The notes beneath the pieces were generated by a model. The model was not told the DNA's origin. It made no database searches and saw only the letters and a program-made list of their open reading frames with translations. Below are positions 33,662 to 44,941 of a stretch of 64,000 bases of DNA, in pieces. The stretch comes from Pleurotus djamor (taxonomy: Eukaryota > Basidiomycota > Agaricomycetes > Agaricales > Pleurotaceae), in contig JAPEVF010000021.1 in assembly GCA_029747585.1 (NCBI GenBank), forward strand, positions 1 through 64,000, written 5' to 3'. The first letter of the stretch is position 1. Every line of letters starts with the position of its first letter. The position numbers and the translations under genes were made by a program.

Positions 33662-36600
33662 CTACTCCGTCTTCGATTTACTACTCTGAAATTCTGATCT
33701 GTCTGGAAGTGCCGCAGCCACTTCGTCAATCTTCTTGAATTGCCACGGGAAACGAGCAGGGTACAAGAAAGGTCTCAAGTCAAATCCTAAACGTAGTCAC
33801 ATCAGTATCCAATGTACTGAATGGTGTCTATAACGATACCACTTACTATTGTCATCAGGGCTATATGATTCTGCATGGTAGGCCGGCGTTATCGTCGTCA
33901 TCTTATGTCTATTGCGGGCATATTCGAAGAAGAAGAGTTTAACTTTCTCGGCGATCTATGAATTTTCGTATTCATAGGTATCTTTCGTGGCTTCGTGGAT
34001 AAGAGGACGTACCTGGGTTGGAGAGAGGAAGGATCCCCATTCGTGCACCAGCTTGGTGAACATACTGTACGGCCCGCATTTCTCTACCTTGCGGAGCCGG
34101 CCGAAGACCGATAACTCGTCGTAGGTCATGCCCATATCGGCCTGAAGATGATGAGAAATGACTACCACGGGAGAGGGATGTTGACTCGCATACCTCATCG
34201 GCCTGAACATATGTTTCAGTGATCGGTTCAAGTTCTGCAGTCGGGACCGCTTCTAAGAAGCTGAGAAAAGATGAGAAGTACCCTCATCCTGAAAAGAGGT
34301 GGTGGACTCACTCATTCAGGATGGGCAATTCGAACCCGTCCCTAGCATAGGCAATAAACCTTTTAAGGTCTGATTTACTGATCCCCCCGATGGGATTTAT
34401 GTCAGCTACAATAGTGGGTGAGTGGTCATGGATACATCGATGCATGGACAATTGTAAGTTTACCTGAAGAACAGTCATATTTGGTCAGGTATCCACGTAA
34501 ACTCTCGTCGACATTGGCACTTCCGAGTACAAGTAAACCGCCACTACCGCCCCTGACCCATGGAAGGAGTTGGGCGAACAGATAGGCGAGCACCATACGA
34601 AGTCGAGCCTGATATGATGAGCGTCAGCAAACAATTCGTGAGGCAGTCATTCCTGGAAACAGAGAAAATATTCACCTGAATATTCTGAAGGGCCAAATTC
34701 TCCGCGACCGTACCACCGTGTGCCCTAAATCTGGGCTTCGCACCGGTGACAAAACTGAACAGACTAATGACTGATGATACCAAGGTATCCATATTCAGGT
34801 CCGTATGATAACTACGCAGAGGATGTAAGGTTCTTACTTTAATCCAATATATGAAAGAGAAAGAATTCATACCTTCCGATCGCTTCAGCCAACTGCTTGG
34901 CTCGCCGCCTTGTCTCAACACTGGAATTTTCGGTACCCATATAACATGTATGGAAAATGCGGCTTGCGAATTCCTTGGGTTCAGAAGGAATGTAGCTCGA
35001 ATCGTCAGGCTCGCCAACCATCCGCCGAGCGTCCGATATGACCTGTTTGTCTGTCGTCATCGTCTATTAGAGCAAATATCAGCATAATGATCAAAAGGGA
35101 GCCCACCTCCTCGTCGTGCGGCCTCAGCCACCATGCGGCACATTGAATGTACAATAACCGCTGTGGCACAGCTGTCGATACCTCCACTGAGCGGCAGGAA
35201 GTAACCTTGGGTGCGGGAACGTCGGAGGTAATCCCACAACCAGCAAGCGGGCCCGAGTCTGGAATATCAGTTAGGCTATGGAACTATTCTGATGATATGG
35301 ATATGGGGGCAAGCCTCACGCGATCTCTTCCTCTGGGGTGTGGTATGAGACTTCGGGTCCACGTGTCGGTGATACGCCAACAATATCTTCATGTTTTACC
35401 TCGTCGAATTTACCGCCGCTCAGAGAAAACGGCACTTCCACACGGTAATAGCTTTCTGAAGCTGCCGCCTGTGCGCTGCGGCTACTCTTCGCCCTGTGGG
35501 CGCGTACGTCTTCGATGTCAATGGTTGCGGTCACAACCTCGACGTCGTTCAAAGAGAATTGAGAGCCTTGAGCGATTACCTTGCCATTCAAGGCGATCAA
35601 CGCGCAGCCGTCGTAGTATAAACGGTCGCCGTCGCAACCTTGTTGGTTTGCATAGAGATAGACACCACCGAGCTGTTTCCCGAGTAAGAGTCATGTCAGG
35701 GGATCACAAGGAGATAGCGATCCTGACCTTTAGTGTAGCCTCCTTGATCAGTTCTACCCGTCGGTGAAGTTTTCGAAGCTCATGATGACTCCCACTCGAG
35801 TTTGTGAAGATTTCGGCGCCATCGAGTCCCATGGGAATATGAGGACTAACAACGCGTCGAGCCACCACACTGGTTCAAAGATACATTCCCTTACCTAGCG
35901 GGCGTGAATAGCTCTTCACATGATTCGATCCCGATGCAAGTGTCATGGGTGCTCACTATACAGTCACCGAACGGAACCTTAACCTAAAATTGCGGTTAGC
36001 CTCGTACTTCCCAGTAAATTTGACGTGCATTTACCTGCTTGGTGACTGCTTGAATGATTCTGGGTAGGTAGTGATCCTCCCATTGCCTGTGTTTGGCCCA
36101 TGGGGTGAAGTACCTCAGTTCGCGGTAGTTTCCATCGTTGGCGAGCCACATCTTCGGCCTGATAAGTAAGATCTTTCTATCATAGATTATGACACGGCAG
36201 TTGTAGATGACATTCTTGTGAACGATTGGCCTATTGTGGGATTTAGAGGACCCATTTTCAGAAGCAAGTCTCTGGATGCATACATTCCGATGTCGCAAAG
36301 AATGCCCATGGCCTCATCAGAAGCAAGAATCTTGGCCAGAACCTCCCAAGAATGGAGAACAGTGTCACCTACGGGTTCCGTGTCAGATAAAAGCCTCTGC
36401 TGAATTCAGCCAGAAACAAGCCTTCTAAGAAATGATCTAGGCAGCCATAACCTCTGGTGCTTGGTCAGTCTCCAACGGAGTCTGGACAGAGAATAAACAC
36501 GTACGGAATCTCCAATTCCGGTCCCACACGCAGAGTTGCGCCTCGACTTTTCGCGATGGTAATACTAGCAAGAATTCGCTCAAGATTTCCCTGTTCAAAG

Positions 36601-36815
36601 GGCGCATTTTAGTGCGTGTCCCGATAGACGACGACTGGGCCCTGGCTCCTAACCTGGAAGTCGAGTGCCCATTGATTCAGGGAACTGCGGTGGAATGAGA
36701 ACTGGGATGGTCGACGATGTCCGTAGAAACGCACCAGCTAGTATTTGGATGAGTCAAGTAAAGGTACACGGTATGGCTAAAGCACTCACGTAGCGAGCGT
36801 AATGAGGTGACCCAT
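33662..36815 (-). CDS. QNS1: Glutamine-dependent NAD+ synthetase
   Basis: Qns1 makes NAD+ from deamido-NAD+, using glutamine as nitrogen source. The gene has about a dozen short exons from MGHLITLAT (36815) to the stop at 33662. The N-terminal nitrilase-type glutaminase domain shows [28 protein letters not shown] and the catalytic-Cys region [12 protein letters not shown]. The synthetase domain has the PP-loop [15 protein letters not shown], then [26 protein letters not shown] and [15 protein letters not shown]. The C-terminal tail is [13 protein letters not shown]. All expected catalytic blocks are present. It is divergent from KAP123 (244 nt between starts). Confidence 0.92.
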
Positions 36816-37059
36816 GGCAAGGCAGTGGTTCGAAAGCAGCTTGTTGGAGGGAGATAAGATAAGATCTAAAGGATCGGAAGCGCCCACGTGGCTCGGGCCG
36901 TTCTCACGGTTGCTATAAAGTCATGATCATGATAATCAGTCGCTCATTGTGGTATGCGCTTTCAAAGTCCGACAAAATTTTTGGTTCTCTTGAGGCTGAT
37001 TGTCTCGTATCTTTCCTCTTACCTTTTCCTCTTCTCCTCCCAAGCCTCCTCCAGGCGTC

Positions 37060-40000
37060 ATGGCTGTAAGCAGAGCTTGACCAGAAGCTTTACAGATTCT
37101 CAAGATTCTTCTTGTAGGCCAATATCGTCCAGGAAATGCATGGTCTTCTGCAGCAGTTGACCTCCAACGATACCAATCAACTCAAGGCTGTATGTCGCGT
37201 CGATTGCCTTGATTCATGTCTCTGATTGCTCTGAAGGCCACCGCTCGTTTGAACAAAGAATTCTACAAGTCTCCAGAATGCATCACGGCTTTGGCTAACA
37301 TCCTTGCCAGCTCTCCCGAAATCCCCGTACGTTCTAATCTACTGCGCGAGAATGACCATGGCTGACTCGTCCCAGGTACGACAACTGGCAGCAGTTGAGA
37401 TGCGCAAAAGAGTGTCGCAGAAGAGTGGCGAGCTGTGGATAGGTTTGTCCCAAGGCGATCGAGAGCAAATCAAAGTTAAGCTTCCCGAATTGGTCCTCGC
37501 CGAACAAAAGTGTGTTAGTTGTCTTGGTGCTGCGCAACCCACCTCATCTTCTCCCTAGCAACCTTGTCCGCCATTCGGCCGCTCGGGTTATCGCAGCTAT
37601 TGCAGCCATCGAGATTCCAGGCGGCACTTGGGGCCAACTTCTTCCTTTCCTCAATGAGACCGCTACCTCGAGCCAGGTCTCGCACCGCGAAGTCGGCTCA
37701 TACATTCTCTTCACCGTGATAGAGAGCATCGTGGAGGGCTTCCAAGAGCACCTTTCCAACCTCTTCAAACTCTTCTCCCAATTGCTCGTCGACCCACAGA
37801 GTCTCGAGGTCCGAGTCACCACAGTCCGATCGCTGGGTACTTTGGCACAGTATCTTGACGCCGATGACAAAGAACACATAGTGAGTCCCTTTTTGATGGC
37901 GCAGTTCCCTTCTAATTTCCTGTTAGAAAACGTTCCAAGCTCTTTTGCCGTCTATGATCCAAGTCATTGGTCAATGCGTGGACTCAGGGGATGAGCAAGG
38001 GGCCCGTCAGCTATTTGACGTCCTTGAGACTCTCCTTATTCTTGTGAGAACCCCTGTGCTTCCTCCTGACCTCTCCTGACCGGGCTCGTCCTCAGGAAAT
38101 TCCCGTTCTTGGCAAGCACATCCCTGACCTTGCCCAATTCCTTCTCCAATGTGGAGGAAACCGTCAGTACGACAACGAACTGCGCGTCCTTGCGCTCAAT
38201 GCGCTCAATTGGACTGTTCAATAGTAAGAAAATTCGTCACACTCCCGATCAGCAGTTATTAAATCCCATTGAAGCAAAAAGTCTAAGATCCAGAGTCAAA
38301 ACCTGGCTCCTGCGATCCTTGAAGGCCTCATGCCCATCGCATCTGAGGATGAGCCAGCAGATGTCGATGATGACGCCCCTTCCCGCGTATGTCATGGGTT
38401 TATATCCATCAAGAGATTCATTAACAAAGTTCGCAGTCTGCCCTCCGTATCATCGACGGCCTAGCGACCTCTCTTCCGCCCACCCAAGTCTTCCCGGCTC
38501 TCAGCACCTTGATCCGACAATATTTTACCTCTTCCGATCCTACACATCGTCGCGCAGCCATGCTCGCACTTGGTGTCTCCGTTGAGGGATGCAGCGAGTA
38601 TATGACTCCGTTGATGTCCGAGGTTTGGCCTATAATCGAGGCTGGTCTCGTAGATGGAGACGCCAGCGTACGCAAAGCTACTTGTGTTGCTGTCTCCTGC
38701 CTTTGTGAATGGTTGGAAGAAGAATGTGTTTCGAAACATGCCGTTTTGATCCCAGTAAGTTCCTTCGGCTTCTAAATTGCTTTAATGGAACCTAAATGCT
38801 TTTAGACTATCATGAACTTGATTAATGACCCCGAGACGCAACGCCCTGCCTGTACCGCACTTGATGCTCTCTTGGAAATCCTCCATGACGTCATCGACCA
38901 ATACCTGCAACTCATCATGGAACGTCTCGCTGGCCTGCTCGACACCGCACCCATCCCAGTCAAATCGGTCGTTACTGGTGCCATTGGTAGCGCTGCTCAT
39001 GCTTCTAGAGAACGTTTCTTGCCCTACTTCGAAGCCACCATGTCTCGTCTTCAACACTTCCTGGTGCTCACCGGCGAGGGCGAGGAAATCGAACTCCGTG
39101 GAATCACCATGGATGCCATCGGGACGTTCGCTGAAGCTGTTGGCAAAGAGGTCTTCCGCCCTTTCTTCCCCGAAATGATGAAGCAAGCCTTCCAAGGTAT
39201 CGAACTTGGCAGTGCCAGGTTGAGAGAGTGTAGCTTCTTGTTCTTCGGTGTTATGGCTCGCGTCTTTGGCGAAGAATTCGCGCCATACCTCCCGAACGTT
39301 GTTCCTCCCTTGTTGATCAGTTGCAAGCAAACTGAGCAGGGTGAAGACGGCCTCACTAGTCAGTCCTTCTGAAGTTTACATGTCCATTTCAATATCTTGA
39401 CACCGTTTCTTTTTGCAGTGACCGTCCAGGAAGCTGCCTCCGCTTTCAATTCCGGTTCGTCGCCTTCGAATGCCATCAATGTCATGGACGATGGTGAAGC
39501 CGTCGAGCTCGAGGATGTGGACGTTGACAAGTTGATCGATGTCAACAGCGCCATCGCTGTCGAGAAGGAGATCGCCGCTGATACCATTGGAACACTCTTC
39601 GCTGCCACCGGAAACCACTTCCTTCCTTACGTTGAGCAATGCACCATTGAATTGGTCGAGCTACTCAACCACTACTACGAAGGCATCAGGAAGAGCGCCA
39701 CCGACTCGCTTCTTCAAATCGTCCGCACATTCTACGACCTCAGCAACCACCAAGAATGGCAGCCTGGTGCCACTGTGGTATGAATTTCGTCGATCGTCGA
39801 CTGTTGGGTGAATATTGACGCCGTGTTAGGTTGTTCCCGTGGACCCTACAGTGAAGACTCTCATCCAACACGTTATGAAGCCTCTCTTGGAGATGTGCGA
39901 ATCCGAGGACAACAAGTAAGCCAGCTACTCTATCACGAGTGTCAATTGGATAATGACTTCGAACTATTAGATCTGTTATGTCTGGCGTCTGTGTCGGGCT

Positions 40001-41021
40001 TGCTGAGACCTTGAACAAGGTTGGACCGGCGTTCGTTGAGGGTTGTGCGTACACTCACCCTCCGTAATCGAGTCGCTCCTAATAACCAACTTTCAGATTT
40101 GGATGAGGTCTGCAACATCGCCATTCAAATTCTCGAGCAAAAGGCGTTCTGCCAACAAGATCCAGACCAAGACTCGGAAGAGGAGGCACCTGAGGACCAA
40201 GCAGAATATGACTCTGTTTTGATCTCATCTGCCGGCGATCTTGTTTCTGCCCTCGCCAACACGATTGGTTCTGACTTCGACAAGGCGTTCAACGTTTTCT
40301 TCCCTCTTATCTCCAAATACTACGTGAGTGTTTCAACAATCAGCCGAAGCCCATTAACTAACTAATTCTAATCATGCAGAAAAAGAGCCGCTCTTTGAGT
40401 GACCGCTCGTCCTCGATCGGCTGCCTGGCTGAGATAATTTCTGGCATGAAAGGTGCCATAACACCTCACACAGAGGCGCTTTTGAACCTCTTCTTCAAAG
40501 CTCTCAATGACTCGGAAGCTGAGGTTCTTAGCAACGCAGCCTTCGCTATCGGCCTCCTCGTTGAAAACACCGACATCGACCTATCGCCCCAGTTTATCCA
40601 CATCCTCTCTGCCATCCGACCTCTATTTGTTGTCCAGCCCGACTCACCGGCTGTGCGACTCAACGCTCGTGATAACGCTACCGGCGCCGTCGCACGTATC
40701 ATCGTCCGCAACACCAGCGCCATTCCTCTTGACCAAGTCCTTCCCATCTTCATCGATTCTCTCCCCCTCAAAAACGATTATCTCGAAAACCGACCCGTCT
40801 TCCGCGCCATCTTCCACTTATTCAACACCCAGTCACAGTCACTCCTCCCGTACATCGACAAGCTGCTGCAGGTCTTCGCCCACGTTCTGGATCCCAATGG
40901 CGAGGATCAGGTTGGGGATGAGATCAGAAAAGACTTGATCAGCCTCATCAATGTCCTCAGCCGCGAAATGCCAGCACAAGTCCAAGCTGCTGGCCTTGGG
41001 GTGTTTGTGAGTGGGGCGTGA
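37060..41021 (+). CDS. KAP123: KAP123 / importin-4 type karyopherin beta
   Basis: This is a HEAT-repeat nuclear import receptor, known for ribosomal proteins and histones H3/H4. It has about 1,080 residues over a dozen or more exons. The coding start is a 6-nt piece (ATG GCT, 37060-37065) spliced to ANIVQEMHGLLQQL. The importin-beta N-terminal part has SSPEIPVRQLAAVEMRKRVS. HEAT repeats run throughout, including ETQRPACTALDALLEILHD, LGSARLRECSFLFFGVMARV and PAVRLNARDNATGAVARII. An acidic loop (QDSEEEAPEDQAEYD) sits at about residue 800. It ends DLISLINVLSREMPAQVQAA. The internal ATG at about 37137 is an alternative start. Confidence 0.9.
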
Positions 41022-41329
41022 AGAAGTAACGACCCATGAAACGACTATTCACGATTCTTGCACTTTCCATGACCTTTCTTTATCGTATAACGTTAGGATA
41101 TATTCTCTCTCGTCCTCTTGGGTACCCATTACCGTAATGTATGTAGAACGCCATTGTACAGACCGATGTTTGTAGATGTATGTTCCCATGTGATCGACTT
41201 GATCCCGCCCAGAATTCTTAGACGCCCATCCATCCACATCTTTACCTCTTCCCTTCGCGCTATCGTCCAGAACAGCGAGCTCGCTGGGCGGCTCACTCAA
41301 ATCGAGGCTACCGCTTTTGCGCCGCAACT
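41022..41329. other. Short intergenic region
   Basis: It lies between the KAP123 stop and the Axl2-like start, on the same strand. It should hold the terminator of the first and the promoter of the second. No further feature is seen. Confidence 0.4.
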
Positions 41330-44071
41330 ATGAAATTACTCTCACTTTCGTTTTTGGCTTTCTTGGCCACCACATCTGCGAATATTATCCTGTCCAACGA
41401 CCCCAGCGACCAGCTTCCCAAGATTGCCAGGGTCAACGAAAATTACTCTTGGTCTCTCGCAAAAAATACATTTACTTCCTCGTCTGGTCGACCGCTTACC
41501 GTATCCGCTCAATCAATGCCTGAATGGATGCATTTCGACCCTTCGACCGAGACTTTCTCAGGGAAACCAGGCGCGGTTGATGAAGGTACTCCTCGGATCA
41601 CTATCACCGCTCAGGACGGTTCACAATCTTTATCTGCCACTTTTGGTGTCTGTGTCACGCATTTCCCGCCCCCGGTACAGAACATCGCGATTACAGAACA
41701 GTTTAAAGACGTCTCGGCCAACAAAGCATTGTCCTCCGTGTTCAATGTTGCCCCTCATTCCGCCCTGTCGTCTCCCAATCCCACCCTTAGGATCCCCCCG
41801 GCCTGGTCCTTCAGCGTTGGATTCCGCGAGGAGACTGTTCATGCCCCCCATGATCTTTACTACAGCGTCCGACAAGCCGATGGTTCTCCATTACCTTCTT
41901 GGTGCAACTTTAACGAAGAAATGCACACCTTGGATGGGTTTACACCCCGCGGGAAGGGACTCCCTCAAATGCTCTCGCTGGTGCTCCATGCTTCGGACCA
42001 AGAAGGCTTCTCTGCTCTCGCCATGCCTTTTGACATCTACGTAGCCGCTCATGAACTATCTCAAGATACGACGTCTCTACCCACTATCAATGCTACTGCT
42101 GGCGACCGCTTCGAATTCGCCTTGGAATCTGATGCTGACTTTATGGGCCTTCTAGTCGATGGACACCCGCTTAGCCTGCAAAATCTGACATCAGTAAACA
42201 TCAACACATCGCCTTGTCCTTGGCTCTCTTATGATGCTACCCAGCGCGTACTCCGAGGTACACCTCCCTCCACGATGCAGCCGACTACTCTCGACGTGAT
42301 CGTTCAGACCACTTTCAATCAGTCCCTTCACACTAGTGTAGGTCTGGCCCTGGTACCGTCCTATTTTACAGCCTCGCAGATTCCGCCCATCCAGCGTACC
42401 GACCAAGGATGTGTCTCATTTGCTTTGTCTGATTACTTCGCGAAGTCTACGAGCGGGCTAGGCCAGGACGTCGACATCTCTGTTGGAGCTGAACCTCCCG
42501 AAGCTGTTGCTTTCCTTCGTTTCGATCCCGCCTCTGGAATCCTCAGCGGTTGTCTGCCCGATTCTCTAGGCGACGTCAAAGTCACATTTACTGCTTACTC
42601 TCGTACGACTCACTCGACATCTCATTCGACTGTTGATGTATTTTCTCCTCCGTCTGCCCACAAGCACAAAGGTCCTGGAGCCCATCCTCAGCAACTCTCT
42701 GCCCTTGCTCGGAAACGTCTCGCGCTCGGTTTAGGCATAACCTTTGGTATCATCGGTGGACTATGTCTTATTGGGGTCTTCTTCGCTGTTCTTCGGCACT
42801 TTGCACGCGTTCGTGATACTGCTCTGGGCATCGAGGCAAACCAGCGCTTCTGGTCGGAGACGGACAAGAAATGGTACGGGATCGATACAGAACAAGGGCG
42901 TGTCAGTCCGGAGAGCGATGTTGGAAATGGAAGCGTGGAACATTCTCCCCGTAAAGGCATGGACCTGGAGAATATGTTTAGGCCTCAGCAAAATCCAAAC
43001 CTCACGCGATATGGAAACCTTGGCGTCCGTTCACCGCCTTCTTCTGTCGCAGGTTCGAATGTCATGAGTAAGCGGGAGTTTATGACGAAGATCAAAGAGA
43101 CTGTCCGTCAAGTTAGTGATCAATACCAACGCCTTGTTCAAGGTGGACCACAGCGACCAGTGATCAGTCGGCCCATGCTTCTTGTTCCTGCAGACGCGGT
43201 GACAGCACCCGGACCTACAGACAACACGATCAGCTACTCAGCGAGCGGCCTCAATTCCACCATCAGTTCGCCTGCTTCATCAACGGCCGACCAGTCCGTC
43301 CCAAGGCCGAGAGTAGATTTTAGACCTCCCTCCGGTTCTCAGGATTCACCTCGCCCTACGTCTTACCGGTCAAGTGGTTCCCTCGAATCAGATGACTCAC
43401 CTGCCGAAGCTGTCGTTCAAACGGCCACGAGAGCGATGAGCATAAGGAGCGTTGCGTTGGATAGTCCCAGAGTTCCACCGCCCGTGCGACCTCGTATTGT
43501 GCCATTCACAAGCTCTACGCGCGTTCCTGTCCCTCGTATGCCCTCTGAGGCGGAGAACAAGTCCAGGAGCAGGAGGGTTCCTTCCCAAAAGGCTACGGTG
43601 GTTCAAGATGTTGAGAAGAGTGTCAGCGGGGACGATCTAAGTTTGGGAATCCACTACGTCCGCGCTCTCGGCGCCGACCAACGCACACTCGGCACGAACG
43701 CCTCTCGCCCTACTATATCGACGAACGCGAGGTCTTCCTTCTCCTCTCTCGAGTCATCCCACCTCGGTCATGCGGACCCGTCCTCTCAGACGATGATTCT
43801 GAGAACCGACCAGAAGTTCAACTTCCGCGTTCCTGTCTTCTTGGAGGACTCGCCTTCTAATTATACGAAACCACGCAATTTGTCGGCGCGACTGGCTTGT
43901 GGATCGCCGTTACCGAAGTTTTTGCGCGTTAACCTTCGGAGTAAGCAGCAGGGGTGTGTTGAGTTTTATGGGACCCCTGAGGCGAACGACATGGGTCAGT
44001 ATGATGTTGAGATTTGCGCCGATGAGAGGTGTGTTGCGAGGGTTCTCCTCGAGGTTGTCACTCGGTTGTAG
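41330..44071 (+). CDS. Axl2-like type I membrane protein with cadherin-like domains
   Basis: A single exon encodes 913 residues. A signal peptide is clear (MKLLSLSFLAFLATTSA). The extracellular part (to about 455) contains dystroglycan/cadherin-like domains, with the pattern W-x-H-F-D-P-S-T-E-T-F-S-G-x-P at about residue 65 and further copies (FDPASGILSGCLPD). One membrane helix lies at about 460-488 (LGLGITFGIIGGLCLIG). The cytosolic tail is Ser/Pro-rich and ends in a fold-like segment (KFNFRVPVFLEDS). This is the layout of budding-yeast Axl2, an axial bud-site marker, and its filamentous-fungus relatives. A role in cell polarity or septation is inferred. Confidence 0.82.
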   Translation: MKLLSLSFLAFLATTSANIILSNDPSDQLPKIARVNENYSWSLAKNTFTSSSGRPLTVSAQSMPEWMHFDPSTETFSGKPGAVDEGTPRITITAQDGSQSLSATFGVCVTHFPPPVQNIAITEQFKDVSANKALSSVFNVAPHSALSSPNPTLRIPPAWSFSVGFREETVHAPHDLYYSVRQADGSPLPSWCNFNEEMHTLDGFTPRGKGLPQMLSLVLHASDQEGFSALAMPFDIYVAAHELSQDTTSLPTINATAGDRFEFALESDADFMGLLVDGHPLSLQNLTSVNINTSPCPWLSYDATQRVLRGTPPSTMQPTTLDVIVQTTFNQSLHTSVGLALVPSYFTASQIPPIQRTDQGCVSFALSDYFAKSTSGLGQDVDISVGAEPPEAVAFLRFDPASGILSGCLPDSLGDVKVTFTAYSRTTHSTSHSTVDVFSPPSAHKHKGPGAHPQQLSALARKRLALGLGITFGIIGGLCLIGVFFAVLRHFARVRDTALGIEANQRFWSETDKKWYGIDTEQGRVSPESDVGNGSVEHSPRKGMDLENMFRPQQNPNLTRYGNLGVRSPPSSVAGSNVMSKREFMTKIKETVRQVSDQYQRLVQGGPQRPVISRPMLLVPADAVTAPGPTDNTISYSASGLNSTISSPASSTADQSVPRPRVDFRPPSGSQDSPRPTSYRSSGSLESDDSPAEAVVQTATRAMSIRSVALDSPRVPPPVRPRIVPFTSSTRVPVPRMPSEAENKSRSRRVPSQKATVVQDVEKSVSGDDLSLGIHYVRALGADQRTLGTNASRPTISTNARSSFSSLESSHLGHADPSSQTMILRTDQKFNFRVPVFLEDSPSNYTKPRNLSARLACGSPLPKFLRVNLRSKQQGCVEFYGTPEANDMGQYDVEICADERCVARVLLEVVTRL

Positions 44072-44475
44072 TCGTGTGGGTGAGTTGAATTTTTCTCTGC
44101 GATTTGAGGACGTCACTCATTTTCTTGCTAGTCGTCTTATCAGAGTCGTGTAGAAAATCTGCCTGCAAACTAGATTCAGCAAACTATACCCGCCATTGTT
44201 ATACCCACATATTATGTGTATCGTTTATCTCCTATAATGCAGCGTTTCCATATCTAGTGCCAGTGGGAGTGATCATGGATTGCGCAAGGACAACAGGACA
44301 TCAGAGCGAAGAAAAAAAGTATAAACATTGAGAGCGAATGTCCAGGGGAGATAATGCTGACGACAGGTGGTAATTCTAAGATACATTCCTCGGACCATCG
44401 TCTCCCAAAAATTCGTAAAGATCATGCCGTAACGCAACAGCTTTGCAGCGCTGGTGGCGAGCGTGTGGGGGAAGT
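44072..44475. other. Intergenic region
   Basis: This is the 3' region between two converging genes (Axl2-like and LC8). Nothing else is seen. Confidence 0.4.
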
Positions 44476-44941
44476 CTATGACTTCCAGATGAGGATTGCG
44501 AGTGAGCCAACGTAGAAGTAGATAAAATGCTTCGTTTCTGTGGTAAAATGATGTCAGTACCCAGGAACATGGAATTACGAGGTCGAGGCGGTGGGAAGTT
44601 GGAGGATGGGCTCGGTTGGACACGATCGTAGCCGAGCAAATGGAGATTTTTCCAGGATGGAGATGGGCTCACCGTGGGTCACATAGCTCCCAAAGTTCTT
44701 GCCGACGACGACGTGCCATGTAGGCCCGTGCTTTCTGTCGAACTCCTTCTTGATGTAGGCAGCGATGTCTTTTTCGATGTTGTATTTTTCGAGGGCGGCG
44801 GACGCGATATCCACGCTCTCCTGCTGCATCTCGTCTGCCATGTCGACGTTTTTTTATGATGGCCTTGGGGCCGTTTACGCCGCTTGCGTCCTTTGCATGG
44901 GTAGCGTCGGTGGACATGGGGACGTCGAGTTTACTGTCCAT
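44476..44941 (-). CDS. DYN2: Dynein light chain LC8, with a +1 break at an A7 run
   Basis: LC8 is a dimeric hub protein of cytoplasmic dynein that also binds many other partners. Exons 44941-44673 and 44537-44476. The core is unmistakable: [52 protein letters not shown], then, after the intron, [16 protein letters not shown]. The N-terminal strand KAIIKNVDM needs one base less at an A7 run near 44850-44856; as printed the frame breaks there. The upstream start at 44941 would give a tail of about 25 extra residues. The internal Met of MADEMQQ is in frame with the core, but it would lose the first strand. Confidence 0.9.
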
